Shown here: piece by piece, positions 17,843-26,140 of the stretch
Layout: the number at the start of each line of letters is the position of its first letter
How positions within the stretch are numbered: the first letter of the stretch is position 1
Origin: Paenibacillus lentus
Lineage (GTDB): Bacteria; Bacillota; Bacilli; Paenibacillales; Paenibacillaceae
Assembly: GCF_003931855.1 (NCBI RefSeq)
Contig: NZ_CP034248.1
Location: forward strand, 1,922,001 to 1,986,000
Direction of reading: 5' to 3'
DNA: 64,000 nt
Notes under the pieces: model-generated
What the model saw: only the letters and a program-made list of their open reading frames with translations
What the model was told of the DNA's origin: nothing
The model's database searches: none
Program-made: the position numbers and the translations under genes

Positions 17843-18190
17843 TTATAGGAAGCTGGGCGGGGGATAAATGATGTAGTCCTCCAGCCCGGCTTTTTCTAAT
17901 TGGGCAATAATATATTCATCCGGCGTACCTTCAACCCCGGCGTAGCCGCGTCTCGTGTACATTTGAACAGCATCGGGAAAGGCGTCGCGGAGCACGCCGC
18001 GGATTCGTTTGCCGGAAGAGTCGTTATCCATGAATAAGAACACCTCGTCGTCTCTAACCTGCTTGCGCAGCGATTCCAATTTCAAGGAGTTTAAAGTTCC
18101 GAAAGTACAGAGTATCGTAATTTCCTCACTCACTAGGCGGCGGAGCTTGCTTCGGTCATTCTTTCCTTCAACGATAATGTAGATCGACAA
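17843..18190 (-). CDS. Small Toprim-domain protein
   Basis: The ~115-residue protein has the Toprim signature: IIVEGKNDRSKLRRL with the conserved Glu near the N-terminus, and VFLFMDNDSSGKRIR with the DxD-type acidic pair, then a basic YTRRGYAGVEG loop. Such stand-alone Toprim proteins resemble the catalytic part of DnaG and RNase M5 but their role is not established. The frame extends upstream to 18310 but GAGGTGATCTAT precedes TTG at 18190, giving the Toprim core at the very N-terminus. It converges on the SCO gene with a five-base gap. Confidence 0.8.
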   Translation of the reverse strand: MSIYIIVEGKNDRSKLRRLVSEEITILCTFGTLNSLKLESLRKQVRDDEVFLFMDNDSSGKRIRGVLRDAFPDAVQMYTRRGYAGVEGTPDEYIIAQLEKAGLEDYIIYPPPSFL

Positions 18191-18296
18191 ATAGATCACC
18201 TCGGGCCGGCTGTTATCGATAGTAATTAAAAATAAGGTGTCAGGCCTCTCTAGTGTATACCGCAAACGGGAATCATGCAAAAAATGCCCAAAGGCA

Positions 18297-18321
18297 AACG
18301 GCTTGCCCACAGCAAGCCGTT
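18297..18321 (-). terminator. Terminator-like hairpin after the YjcZ-like gene
   Basis: AACGGCTTGC (18297-18306) pairs perfectly with GCAAGCCGTT (18312-18321). The minus-strand tail is TTGCCTTTG, a weak T tract. Confidence 0.55.
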
Positions 18322-18340
18322 ATTAGTGAAGTACGTATGA

Positions 18341-18463
18341 TTAATATAATGGAGCGCGGAGAATGATCACCAATAAAATGTACAGCACAAGGATTGTTCC
18401 CGTTGATGTCCAGAAACCGCCTGGAATGACTGGTCCAGATTTGCAAGGATCGATGTGGCCCAT
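18341..18463 (-). CDS. YjcZ-like small sporulation/membrane peptide
   Basis: A 40-codon frame encodes a polar N-terminus (MGHIDPCKSGPVIPGG) followed by FWTSTGTILVLYILLVIIL, one hydrophobic helix, and a short RAPLY tail. The TSTG-ILVL-ILLVIIL pattern resembles the small YjcZ-type sporulation peptides of Bacillales. GTGAGGTGG lies six bases before the ATG. The call rests on sequence pattern and a strong ribosome site; function is unknown. Confidence 0.65.
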   Translation of the reverse strand: MGHIDPCKSGPVIPGGFWTSTGTILVLYILLVIILRAPLY

Positions 18464-18596
18464 TTTTTTCCACCTCACTTTCGCTAGCTGATCGGTGACT
18501 ACACATTATACTATGTGTATTTGTTGTTATTGCCCTGTGCAGCAGCCTAAAATGAAAAAGAGAATACGCTTTATTGATCGTCGTTGTCGTGGTTGT

Positions 18597-19766
18597 TTAA
18601 TGAATATTTGTTCTTGTCGTTAACGGTGGAAGCGTGACTCCCTTTTTTCTTCCTGGCGGAACAATGATTATGACGGTCATCAAGAGCAGGAAAGCCACGA
18701 AATAAGGAGAATACGAACCGTGTATCGCTCCGGCAGCGACGGGGCCTATAAAGGAGCCTAGCGACATCGCGATGGATTGCAGTGAGAATACGGTACCGAG
18801 CCGCTCTCCGCCACTTAGATCGATGAATAGGGAAGACATTGCAGGATAGACGACTCCCTTGGCAATGCCAAGGGCAAATAGCGACACCGGCAATGGAACG
18901 GCGTCCAGGGCAGCGAGCGAGAAGAAGGATAGGGCGATGCCTAATATGCCTAAATGTGTTCGGATATAGGGAGAATAATGGCTCAAAAACAACATTGACA
19001 ATGTTACTAATGCTCCCAAGCTAATAATTGAAAAATTGATGCCAGTATGCATAACCCCCTCTGTGCCGCCAAGCTGCAGCGGAAGCTCGAAGAATAATAT
19101 CCCTTGGGAGCAGGATACCGCGAGGGGCAATAAATAATACCTTAGGGGGATGACCTGAAATACCGCAGGCGTGCTTTCCTTCCTCATAAGGGATCTTGCG
19201 CTCTCGATCTGAACGGTGCGAGGCTCATGAATCATAAATATGGCGATAATCCCCGTGACGATCAGTAGCCAGCCGAGGGACTGAAAGGTCATGGAATAAC
19301 CGCTTTGGGCAACGAGAAATGCACCAGCCGCAGGAGAAACTACGGAAGCGAGTGTATGTACTACGCCATGTCCAGCCATGAGCTTGCCTTGTCCGACTGG
19401 ATCCTTAGATAGCGAGGCGAGCAGCGCCAAGCAGGCTGGAGACAGAAACGCCAGCACGAATCCGCTGATTGAACGGAGAACGAGAAGTTGCCAAGGCTCG
19501 GTGACGTGGGCCTGCAGCAGGAGAATGATCCCCGCAGAGATCAGGCTGAAAATCATATAGCCTTTGCTTCCGTGTTTATCGACGCCTTGCCCGGCGAGCA
19601 AATTGCCGGGCAGGTGCGTGAGAGCGTAGATGCCCATCATCCAGCCGATGAATACAGGTGCCGCACCGAGCGAGAGCGCGAATGGAGTAAGAATCGGGTA
19701 TTGGGCGTGCAAATCAAAGAAAGCGAGGAACAAAAAAAGGTAGAGCCAGAAAGCCATTTTCATCAT
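18597..19766 (-). CDS. MFS transporter
   Basis: The 389-residue protein has about twelve hydrophobic segments in two halves and a cytoplasmic loop near residues 190-205. The loop between helices 2 and 3 reads GNLLAGQGVDKHGSKG, the family's G-x-x-x-D-(R/K)-x-G type motif. Major facilitator proteins exchange small molecules or drugs with protons; no substrate can be inferred. GGAGGGCAAGGT precedes the ATG. The gene is not obviously linked to neighbours. Confidence 0.85.
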   Translation of the reverse strand: MMKMAFWLYLFLFLAFFDLHAQYPILTPFALSLGAAPVFIGWMMGIYALTHLPGNLLAGQGVDKHGSKGYMIFSLISAGIILLLQAHVTEPWQLLVLRSISGFVLAFLSPACLALLASLSKDPVGQGKLMAGHGVVHTLASVVSPAAGAFLVAQSGYSMTFQSLGWLLIVTGIIAIFMIHEPRTVQIESARSLMRKESTPAVFQVIPLRYYLLPLAVSCSQGILFFELPLQLGGTEGVMHTGINFSIISLGALVTLSMLFLSHYSPYIRTHLGILGIALSFFSLAALDAVPLPVSLFALGIAKGVVYPAMSSLFIDLSGGERLGTVFSLQSIAMSLGSFIGPVAAGAIHGSYSPYFVAFLLLMTVIIIVPPGRKKGVTLPPLTTRTNIH

Positions 19767-20013
19767 ACCTTGCCCTCCTGAGTAATTACCTTATGATCTA
19801 CTTGTACGTTGAAGAGGACAAACTTATACCCTTTTAAATAGCTGCTTGCTGCTTTTCCTTGAATACCGGGCAATATCCAGGGGTTAGCTGACATCGCTTA
19901 GGTTGATCATGTATAATAACTTACACTGCGTAATGCTACAAATTTGAGATGAAACTAAGTTGAAGTTTGTTACGTTTAATCTAAGAGAAAATGTAATTAT
20001 AGGGGTGTATTAA

Positions 20014-20457
20014 ATGATGGATGTTCAGGTATGGACGGAATTTTTGAGGCAAAATTGGCTGGTGATTGCTGTTGCGCTGGTAGTTTTGCTTCTCATTGTA
20101 AACTTGGTGAAGACGGTTGTGAAATGGGCATTAGTTCTTCTAATCGCTGCTTTTATCGTCATTTACAGCGGAATATCTCTCAAAGATATTGGAGATGCGG
20201 TGAATACAGTTAAAGATCAGGCTGTGGAATACAGCAAGAATGAAGTGCTGAATGCGATGAAAAACGAAGCCAAGGAGGCAAAGTGGGTTCAGAATGGAGA
20301 CGGCACTTTTACGATTACCACTCCGAACCTGGAAGTAACCGGAACTCCGGGGAATGACAAGGTAAAGGTCGTTTTTCGCGGCGTTTCCCTCGGAGAATGG
20401 AAGATGAGTGATGCGCTTGAAATCTTCGTGCAGGAAGCGGAGAAAAACTCAAAATAA
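20014..20457 (+). CDS. Membrane-anchored protein of unknown function
   Basis: The 147-residue product has two adjacent hydrophobic segments (about residues 14-32 and 35-55) and then a hydrophilic domain. The part near KWVQNGDGTFTITTPNLEVTGTPG looks like beta structure and probably faces outside. The next gene begins 20 bases after its stop, so the two form an operon. I recognise no family. Start could be either of the two consecutive ATGs (20014 or 20017) behind AGGGGTG. Confidence 0.75.
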   Translation: MMDVQVWTEFLRQNWLVIAVALVVLLLIVNLVKTVVKWALVLLIAAFIVIYSGISLKDIGDAVNTVKDQAVEYSKNEVLNAMKNEAKEAKWVQNGDGTFTITTPNLEVTGTPGNDKVKVVFRGVSLGEWKMSDALEIFVQEAEKNSK

Positions 20458-20477
20458 TAGGACTGTAGGGGGCGGAC

Positions 20478-21629
20478 ATGACGGAAATCTGGATTGGCAG
20501 TTTGCGGGAATACAACTTGATTTCCGCCTTGCTCTTGCTCATTATGATTGTTTCGATCTTGCAAGGTCTACTGCGGGGTGCCTCCCGTTCGGTCGGCCGA
20601 TTGTTCACGTTGTTTAGCGGCGGGTTGTTATCGCTTCTTAGCATTCTAGCCTCCGTACCGTTTACGGTATGGATCGCTCCTAAGGTTCAGCAATGGCTTG
20701 GTAGCCTGGCTCTGCCTAGCAGGGAACTGTCGAGATGGGAGCAGCTGTACTATACGTTGATTACGGCAGTAAGGGATTTCCCGCTTATGCGCTTTGCCGT
20801 CGTGTTCATACTTAGCTACTGGCTGATTCGTTCGATTACCGGGTTGATTTGCGCATTTGCCTTTGGCGGCGGCTCTCTGTTCGGGCGCTTGGCTGCCGGT
20901 CGAGAGGGAACTGCTTCGGGAATCAGCCGGCTTATGGGGGCTGGAATCGGAACAGTCATCGGTGCTGCAAGATGCCTGATGGTCATTGCAGCGTTGTTCA
21001 TCGTGGTCACCTTGTTTCCGAACAGCGGGTTCAGCCGTTATGTAGAGGCATCACCTGTTTACCAGCAGGGGGCCCGTACAATCATCGAACCATTAACCGG
21101 AGGTTTGATCAAGGAAAAGCTTCCTGTCTTCACCCGCGGCGCACGAGAAGAGCTAAACGAAATTTTACAGCGTCGGTATGAGGTCGTCGATGCGGAAATT
21201 TCACAAGATATTGAACAGGCAGCTGCAAAAATAACGGCCAACGCCAAGAATGATGAAGAGAAGGCACGGCGGCTCTATGAGTGGATCGGAAGTCGGGTAG
21301 ATTATGATTACGATAAAGTAAGGGATTATGAAGAAAAGGATATTTGGCATGAGCAGACGCCGCAAATGACTTTTAATAGCAGGCGTGGTGTATGTATCGA
21401 TTATTCCCGCTTATACGCTGTGATGGCCCGTTCACAGGGACTTCAGGTAAAAGTAGTGACTGGTCTTGGCTATGACGGCCGCGGCGGTTATGGGCCGCAT
21501 GCTTGGAACGAGGTTTACTTATCGGAGAAAGAAATTTGGATTCCGCTTGACGCAACTTGGGCCAAGAGCGGAAATTGGTTCAATCCGCCAGCGTTTTACG
21601 AGACTCATATCGCGGACAATGTGATTTAG
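20478..21629 (+). CDS. Membrane protein with C-terminal transglutaminase-like domain
   Basis: This 383-residue protein has four to five hydrophobic segments in the first ~190 residues, with a CvpA-like look (ILQGLLRGASRSVGRL). A soluble transglutaminase/protease-like domain follows from ~residue 250. The catalytic triad is apparent: C306 in RGVCIDYS, H341 in GPHAWNEV and D358 in PLDATWA. Such domains hydrolyse or cross-link peptide bonds; here the domain would follow the last membrane helix and may act on cell-surface substrates. It is translationally close to the upstream membrane protein gene and precedes the PBP pair. Confidence 0.83.
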   Translation: MTEIWIGSLREYNLISALLLLIMIVSILQGLLRGASRSVGRLFTLFSGGLLSLLSILASVPFTVWIAPKVQQWLGSLALPSRELSRWEQLYYTLITAVRDFPLMRFAVVFILSYWLIRSITGLICAFAFGGGSLFGRLAAGREGTASGISRLMGAGIGTVIGAARCLMVIAALFIVVTLFPNSGFSRYVEASPVYQQGARTIIEPLTGGLIKEKLPVFTRGAREELNEILQRRYEVVDAEISQDIEQAAAKITANAKNDEEKARRLYEWIGSRVDYDYDKVRDYEEKDIWHEQTPQMTFNSRRGVCIDYSRLYAVMARSQGLQVKVVTGLGYDGRGGYGPHAWNEVYLSEKEIWIPLDATWAKSGNWFNPPAFYETHIADNVI

Positions 21630-21631
21630 AT

Positions 21632-21647
21632 TATGTTACAATAATTG
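21632..21647 (+). repeat. 16-bp promoter-region repeat upstream of PBP copy 1
   Basis: TATGTTACAATAATTG at this position is identical to 23856-23871, which stands in the same position before the second PBP gene. TACAAT inside it could be the -10 hexamer; no strong -35 is visible. Confidence 0.6.
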
Positions 21648-21703
21648 CAAAATCAATTGCATAATGCATGAATTTGCAAACAAGAGAAAGCGAGATTTCT
21701 GCG

Positions 21704-23746
21704 ATGAAAAAAGTATATTCTGATGATCCGCGTGAGCAGGAAATAGAACTGCAGCGGCATTTCAATATTCGCCTTAATTTATTTTTTTTCAGTGCATTTG
21801 CCATCTTTACGGTGATCATCATTCGGCTGGCTATTCTGCAGTTTGTAGAGGGACCGACATTGGCCAAACAGGGAACCGGTCTTAGAATAAAGGATGTTCC
21901 GCTTCCGCCGAACCGGGGGACGATTTATGCAGCTGGAGGGGAGAAGCTGGCCTATTCAACGCCGGTGCAATCTTTGTATATTACGCTGCAGAAGGACTAC
22001 AGCAAGAGCACGACAAAGGGGAAGGAGAATCGACCGGAAGCCATCGCATTGGCAGAGAAGCTGAAGGCGGCTTTTGATAAGCACGGTGATCCTAATGCTA
22101 CCCCGATGACGCTGGAGGATATTGTCGATGCCATGGATTTGGAATACCGGAGAGCGGGCGGTTTCGCACCGCGAAGAATAAAGATCGACTTGACGGATCG
22201 GGAGGTTGCTTATTTCCTGGAACGGAAAGATCAGTTTCCGGGGATTGATATTGTGGAGGAGAGTATCCGTCATTATGATGAAGACAGGGTAGCCGTTCAG
22301 ACCATTGGCTATTTGCGGAAATTCAGCTCTACGCAGGATATCTCCTGGTATGATTCGGTCAGAGAATTGATGCAATCGGAGAATAACGATCCGGGGCTGG
22401 AATATACGGCCGAGGAATTCGTGGGCTTTGATGGTTTGGAAATGCAATATCAGCACGAGCTGCGCGGCAAGAACGGATATAAGAGTGTGCCGATCGATCC
22501 GCGCAACATGGCGAACGGAATTCCCGAGCTGACGGCACCGGAGAAGGGCTATGATCTGCATACGACGATTAATAAAAATGTGCAGCTTATCGCCCAGCAG
22601 GCCATCACCGACCAGCTCAAATGGCTGCACAATAATCCAGTATCCGGCAAGCTGCATCCGCATGCCAAGACAGGTTATGCGGTAGCGATGGAAGTGGAGA
22701 CCGGTAATGTTATCGCTATGGCCAGTATGCCCGATTATGATTCTAACGTTTGGAAGAGCGGCGGAGTGACTGGCGACGTATGGAGACAAATCGAGAACAG
22801 TTACAAGAACGGAACGATTTGGCCCTATGGCTCAGGACGCTCAGGCCATGGCTTTGACTCGACAGTATATCTTGGATCCACGATCAAACCGTTATCTGTA
22901 TTGATCGGGCTGAATGAGGGGTTATTTAATACAAATACCTATTACAACGATAGGGGAATAGCCTACTTCGGACGCAATGATTCTTCCAGCGTGCGAAACT
23001 CTGGAAAACGCGCTTATGGACAAATCGATCCATCTACAGCAATTTATAGGTCTTCCAATGCCTTTATGGTCGACATGATCGGGGAGAGGTTGTACAACAA
23101 GTACGGTGCCGAGGGAATTGACGTATGGGATAAGTACATGAAGGATTTCGGCCTAGGCGTCTTGACCGAAGTAGATTTGCCCTCAGAGTACTTAGGGCAT
23201 CTCGAATATAAGGATGAGAATGAGACGCCATTAGCGAGACTGGTCTATGCCTCATTTGGCCAGCAGGGGAAATATAGCACCATGCAATTGGCCCAATTTA
23301 CCGCCACTCTGGCAAGCCGAGGCAAAAGAATGGAGCCGCATCTTGTCAGTAAAATTACCGACTCTGACGGCAACATCATTAAAGAGTTCGAGCCGAAGGT
23401 ACTGAATGAAGTGAACTTTAAGCAGGAACACTGGAATGAAGTGATCAGCGGCATGAAGACGGACGTCTCCGCATTCAACGGATTCCCTTATGATTTTGCC
23501 CGGAAGACAGGAACCTCTGAGCAGTCTTACCGCGGTAAAATGATTGATAACGGGGTATTTATCGCCTTTGCTCCACGGGAGAATCCGAAGCTGGCGGTGG
23601 CGGTCGTTGTTCCTGAGGGAGGATTCGGTTCGATGAGCGCCGCACCGATCGCGCGGAAGATCTTTGATGCTTACGATCAGGAATATGGATTGGACGGCGT
23701 GCCGAAGAAAACAAAACAATCGCAGCAAGAGACAGCGGGCGATTAA
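21704..23746 (+). CDS. Class B penicillin-binding protein (PBP2/MrdA-like), tandem copy 1
   Basis: This ~680-residue monofunctional transpeptidase cross-links peptidoglycan. It has a short cytoplasmic tail, one anchor helix (NLFFFSAFAIFTVIIIRLAIL), a dimerisation/pedestal domain and a transpeptidase domain. Active-site motifs are SxxK with S392 (GSTIKP), SSN near residue 455 and KTGTS near residue 605. Start at 21704 is chosen because the paralogue starts at the matching residue. Long upstream pedestal insertions are typical of PBP2-type proteins of Bacillales (PbpA/PbpH). A strong terminator separates it from copy 2. Confidence 0.9.
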   Translation: MKKVYSDDPREQEIELQRHFNIRLNLFFFSAFAIFTVIIIRLAILQFVEGPTLAKQGTGLRIKDVPLPPNRGTIYAAGGEKLAYSTPVQSLYITLQKDYSKSTTKGKENRPEAIALAEKLKAAFDKHGDPNATPMTLEDIVDAMDLEYRRAGGFAPRRIKIDLTDREVAYFLERKDQFPGIDIVEESIRHYDEDRVAVQTIGYLRKFSSTQDISWYDSVRELMQSENNDPGLEYTAEEFVGFDGLEMQYQHELRGKNGYKSVPIDPRNMANGIPELTAPEKGYDLHTTINKNVQLIAQQAITDQLKWLHNNPVSGKLHPHAKTGYAVAMEVETGNVIAMASMPDYDSNVWKSGGVTGDVWRQIENSYKNGTIWPYGSGRSGHGFDSTVYLGSTIKPLSVLIGLNEGLFNTNTYYNDRGIAYFGRNDSSSVRNSGKRAYGQIDPSTAIYRSSNAFMVDMIGERLYNKYGAEGIDVWDKYMKDFGLGVLTEVDLPSEYLGHLEYKDENETPLARLVYASFGQQGKYSTMQLAQFTATLASRGKRMEPHLVSKITDSDGNIIKEFEPKVLNEVNFKQEHWNEVISGMKTDVSAFNGFPYDFARKTGTSEQSYRGKMIDNGVFIAFAPRENPKLAVAVVVPEGGFGSMSAAPIARKIFDAYDQEYGLDGVPKKTKQSQQETAGD

Positions 23747-23781
23747 TTGATACATTTTGACAAATAGATAACCTAAGATTA

Positions 23782-23825
23782 GGCCGTCCTATGGTTTTAT
23801 GACCGAGGGCGGCTGCTTTTTTTTT
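23782..23825 (+). terminator. Terminator between the two PBP genes
   Basis: GCCGTCCT and AGGGCGGC (one G-U pair), extended inward by GGT/ACC, form the stem, with a run of nine T after GCTGC. Copy 2 therefore needs its own promoter. Confidence 0.75.
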
Positions 23826-23855
23826 GCGAAATTTCCCACCTTTTCCCTCAGGCTC

Positions 23856-23871
23856 TATGTTACAATAATTG
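23856..23871 (+). repeat. 16-bp promoter-region repeat upstream of PBP copy 2
   Basis: It is identical to 21632-21647. Being downstream of a terminator and upstream of copy 2, it supports separate transcription of the duplicate. Confidence 0.6.
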
Positions 23872-23910
23872 TATATTATGAGCGATAGTAGGAATGTGGA
23901 GATTTATGTG

Positions 23911-25935
23911 ATGAGAAAATTATATTCAGGGGATTTGCGCAAGCAAGAAGCAGAGCTGCAGCGTCATTTTAATATTCGCCTTAATTTGTTCTTTTTCATT
24001 TCATTTGCTATTTTTACGGTCATTATTGTCCGGCTGGCCATTCTGCAATTCGTGGAAGGGCCCACGTTAGCCCAGCGAGGCATAGAGCTGAAAGTGAGGG
24101 ACATCCCTTTTTCGCCGATTCGCGGAACGATTTATGCGGCAAGGGGCGAGAAATTGGCTTATTCAACATCGGTGCAATCCCTGTATATTACGCTTCAGAA
24201 GGACTACAGTAAAAATACCGATAAAGGAACAGAGAATCGTCCTGAGGCTGTAGCTTTTGCTGAGTCATTAAAGACTGTTTTTGACATATACGGCGACCCG
24301 AATGTTGTCACGATGACGCTCGATGAAATTATTGATGCGATGGATTTGGAATATCGGAAAGCAGGTGGATTTGCGCCGCGGCGTATAAAAATCGGTTTGA
24401 CGGAGCTGGAAATTGCTTATTTTGTGGAGCGGAAAGATCAGTTTCCCGGAATCGATATCGTAGAAGAGAGCATCCGCCATTACGACGAAGACAGGGTAGC
24501 GGTTCAGATGATTGGCTATTTGCGGAAGTACAGCTCAACGCTTGAAGAGCCTTGGTACGCTACCGTGAGAGAATGGATGGCATCGGATGATAAGAATCCG
24601 GGGTTGGAATATACCCAGGAGGAATTTGTCGGCTTCGACGGACTGGAGATGCAGTACCAGCATGAACTGCGTGGCAAAAATGGATATAAAAGCGTGCCGA
24701 TTAACCCGCGAAATATGGCGAGTGGCATTCCTGAATTGACGGCACCGGAGAAGGGCTATGATCTGCATACGACGATTGACAAAAAGGTGCAGCTGGCCGC
24801 TCAAAAGGCGATTACTGACCAACTTGAATGGCTGCACAACAACCGGGTATCCGGAAGGCTGCATCCACATGCCAAGACAGGTTATGCCGTGGCAATGGAA
24901 GTGGAGACCGGAAATATCGTAGCGATGGCCAGCATGCCGGACTATGATACGAACATCTGGCAGACAGGCAGCCTTACCATTGAGCAGTATGAACGAATAA
25001 AGACAAATTATCGGAATGGAGCGATCACGCCATATAGCTCGGGTCGTTCAGGGCATAATTTCGATTCGACGGTGCTCTTGGGCTCGACGATCAAGCCATT
25101 GTCTGTGTTGATTGGGCTCAATGAAGGATTGTTCACGACGAATGATACTTATCAAGATCGAGGGATCGCGTATTTCGGAAAGAATAACTCCTCTAGTGTT
25201 CGGAATTCAGGGAGGTTTGCATATGGAGGGATGGATCCGTCCAGGGCGATTTATAAATCTTCCAACGCCTTTATGGTTGATATGGTCGGAGAGAGACTCT
25301 ACAACAAGCATAGAGCTGAAGGAATCGATGTATGGGATAAATATATGAAGGAGTTTGGCTTAGGGATTTCGACCGGTATAGATTTACCTAACGAGTTTCA
25401 TGGGATTCTTGATTACAGGGATGATCGGGAGACGCCGCTGGCGAGGCTGGTATACGCCTCATTCGGTCAGCAAGCGAGGTATACAACCCTGCAACTGGCG
25501 CAATATACCGCTACTTTAGCTAATCGAGGTAAAAGAATGGAGCCACATCTTGTCAGCAAAATTACTACTGCGGATGGGGATGTGGTGAAAGAGTTTAAGC
25601 CGAAGGTGCTGAATGAAGTCAGCTTTAAGAAGGAGCATTGGAATGAAGTTATCAGTGGTATGAAGACGGATGTTTCCGCATTCCACGGGTTTCCATATGA
25701 TTTTGCCCGGAAGACAGGAACGTCCGAGCAGGACTATAAAGGGACAATGATGGATAACGGGGTATTCATTGCCTTCGCCCCTCGGGAGAGTCCGAAGCTT
25801 GCGGTGGCGGTCGTTGTTCCTGAGGGAGGATTCGGTTCAATGAGCGCGGCGCCGATTGCGCGAAAAATCTTTGATGCATACGATCAGGAATATGGGCTGG
25901 CTGGGGTCGCGAAGAGGCAGAACCTGCAAAATTAA
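23911..25935 (+). CDS. Class B penicillin-binding protein (PBP2/MrdA-like), tandem copy 2
   Basis: The ~674-residue paralogue of the preceding gene is alignable end to end, with the same anchor helix, the same S392 SxxK serine (GSTIKP), SSN and KTGTS. Many blocks are identical (e.g. FPGIDIVEESIRHYDEDRVA and FIAFAPRE), while stretches near residues 405-425 and the extreme C-terminus differ. Both copies appear catalytically intact. GTGGAGATTTATGTG precedes the ATG. It arose by tandem duplication; whether the two differ in growth phase or in beta-lactam affinity cannot be read from sequence. Confidence 0.9.
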   Translation: MRKLYSGDLRKQEAELQRHFNIRLNLFFFISFAIFTVIIVRLAILQFVEGPTLAQRGIELKVRDIPFSPIRGTIYAARGEKLAYSTSVQSLYITLQKDYSKNTDKGTENRPEAVAFAESLKTVFDIYGDPNVVTMTLDEIIDAMDLEYRKAGGFAPRRIKIGLTELEIAYFVERKDQFPGIDIVEESIRHYDEDRVAVQMIGYLRKYSSTLEEPWYATVREWMASDDKNPGLEYTQEEFVGFDGLEMQYQHELRGKNGYKSVPINPRNMASGIPELTAPEKGYDLHTTIDKKVQLAAQKAITDQLEWLHNNRVSGRLHPHAKTGYAVAMEVETGNIVAMASMPDYDTNIWQTGSLTIEQYERIKTNYRNGAITPYSSGRSGHNFDSTVLLGSTIKPLSVLIGLNEGLFTTNDTYQDRGIAYFGKNNSSSVRNSGRFAYGGMDPSRAIYKSSNAFMVDMVGERLYNKHRAEGIDVWDKYMKEFGLGISTGIDLPNEFHGILDYRDDRETPLARLVYASFGQQARYTTLQLAQYTATLANRGKRMEPHLVSKITTADGDVVKEFKPKVLNEVSFKKEHWNEVISGMKTDVSAFHGFPYDFARKTGTSEQDYKGTMMDNGVFIAFAPRESPKLAVAVVVPEGGFGSMSAAPIARKIFDAYDQEYGLAGVAKRQNLQN

Positions 25936-25980
25936 TTCCGTCGATAATCTTGAAATCCGCCATTGCAGCGGTAGTTTGAA

Positions 25981-26010
25981 GCAAGAGAAAAATTTTCTCT
26001 TGCTTTTTTG
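25981..26010 (+). terminator. Terminator after PBP copy 2
   Basis: GCAAGAGAAAA pairs with TTTTCTCTTGC and is followed by TTTTTTG. Its 3' arm overlaps the proposed -35 of the metal transporter promoter. Confidence 0.85.
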
Positions 26011-26044
26011 TATAGATATGCCTTAAAATTTGCACTAGGGAAAC
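26000..26044 (+). promoter_or_regulatory. Promoter and MntR-like operator for the metal ABC transporter
   Basis: TTGCTT (26000-26005) and TAAAAT (26024-26029) are 18 bases apart. Overlapping the -10 is TTTGCACTAGGGAAAC (26029-26044), close to the MntR operator consensus TTTGCCTNAGGGAAAC of Bacillus. A manganese-loaded repressor bound here would block initiation. Basis is pattern matching from memory. Confidence 0.7.
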
Positions 26045-26140
26045 TTTATTTTATGAAGCAAACAATTAAGGGTTGGGGAAACATATATTTCTTCCTCCAA
26101 CTCATGAGGAAAAATACATAGATGATTAGGAGGGATTATC

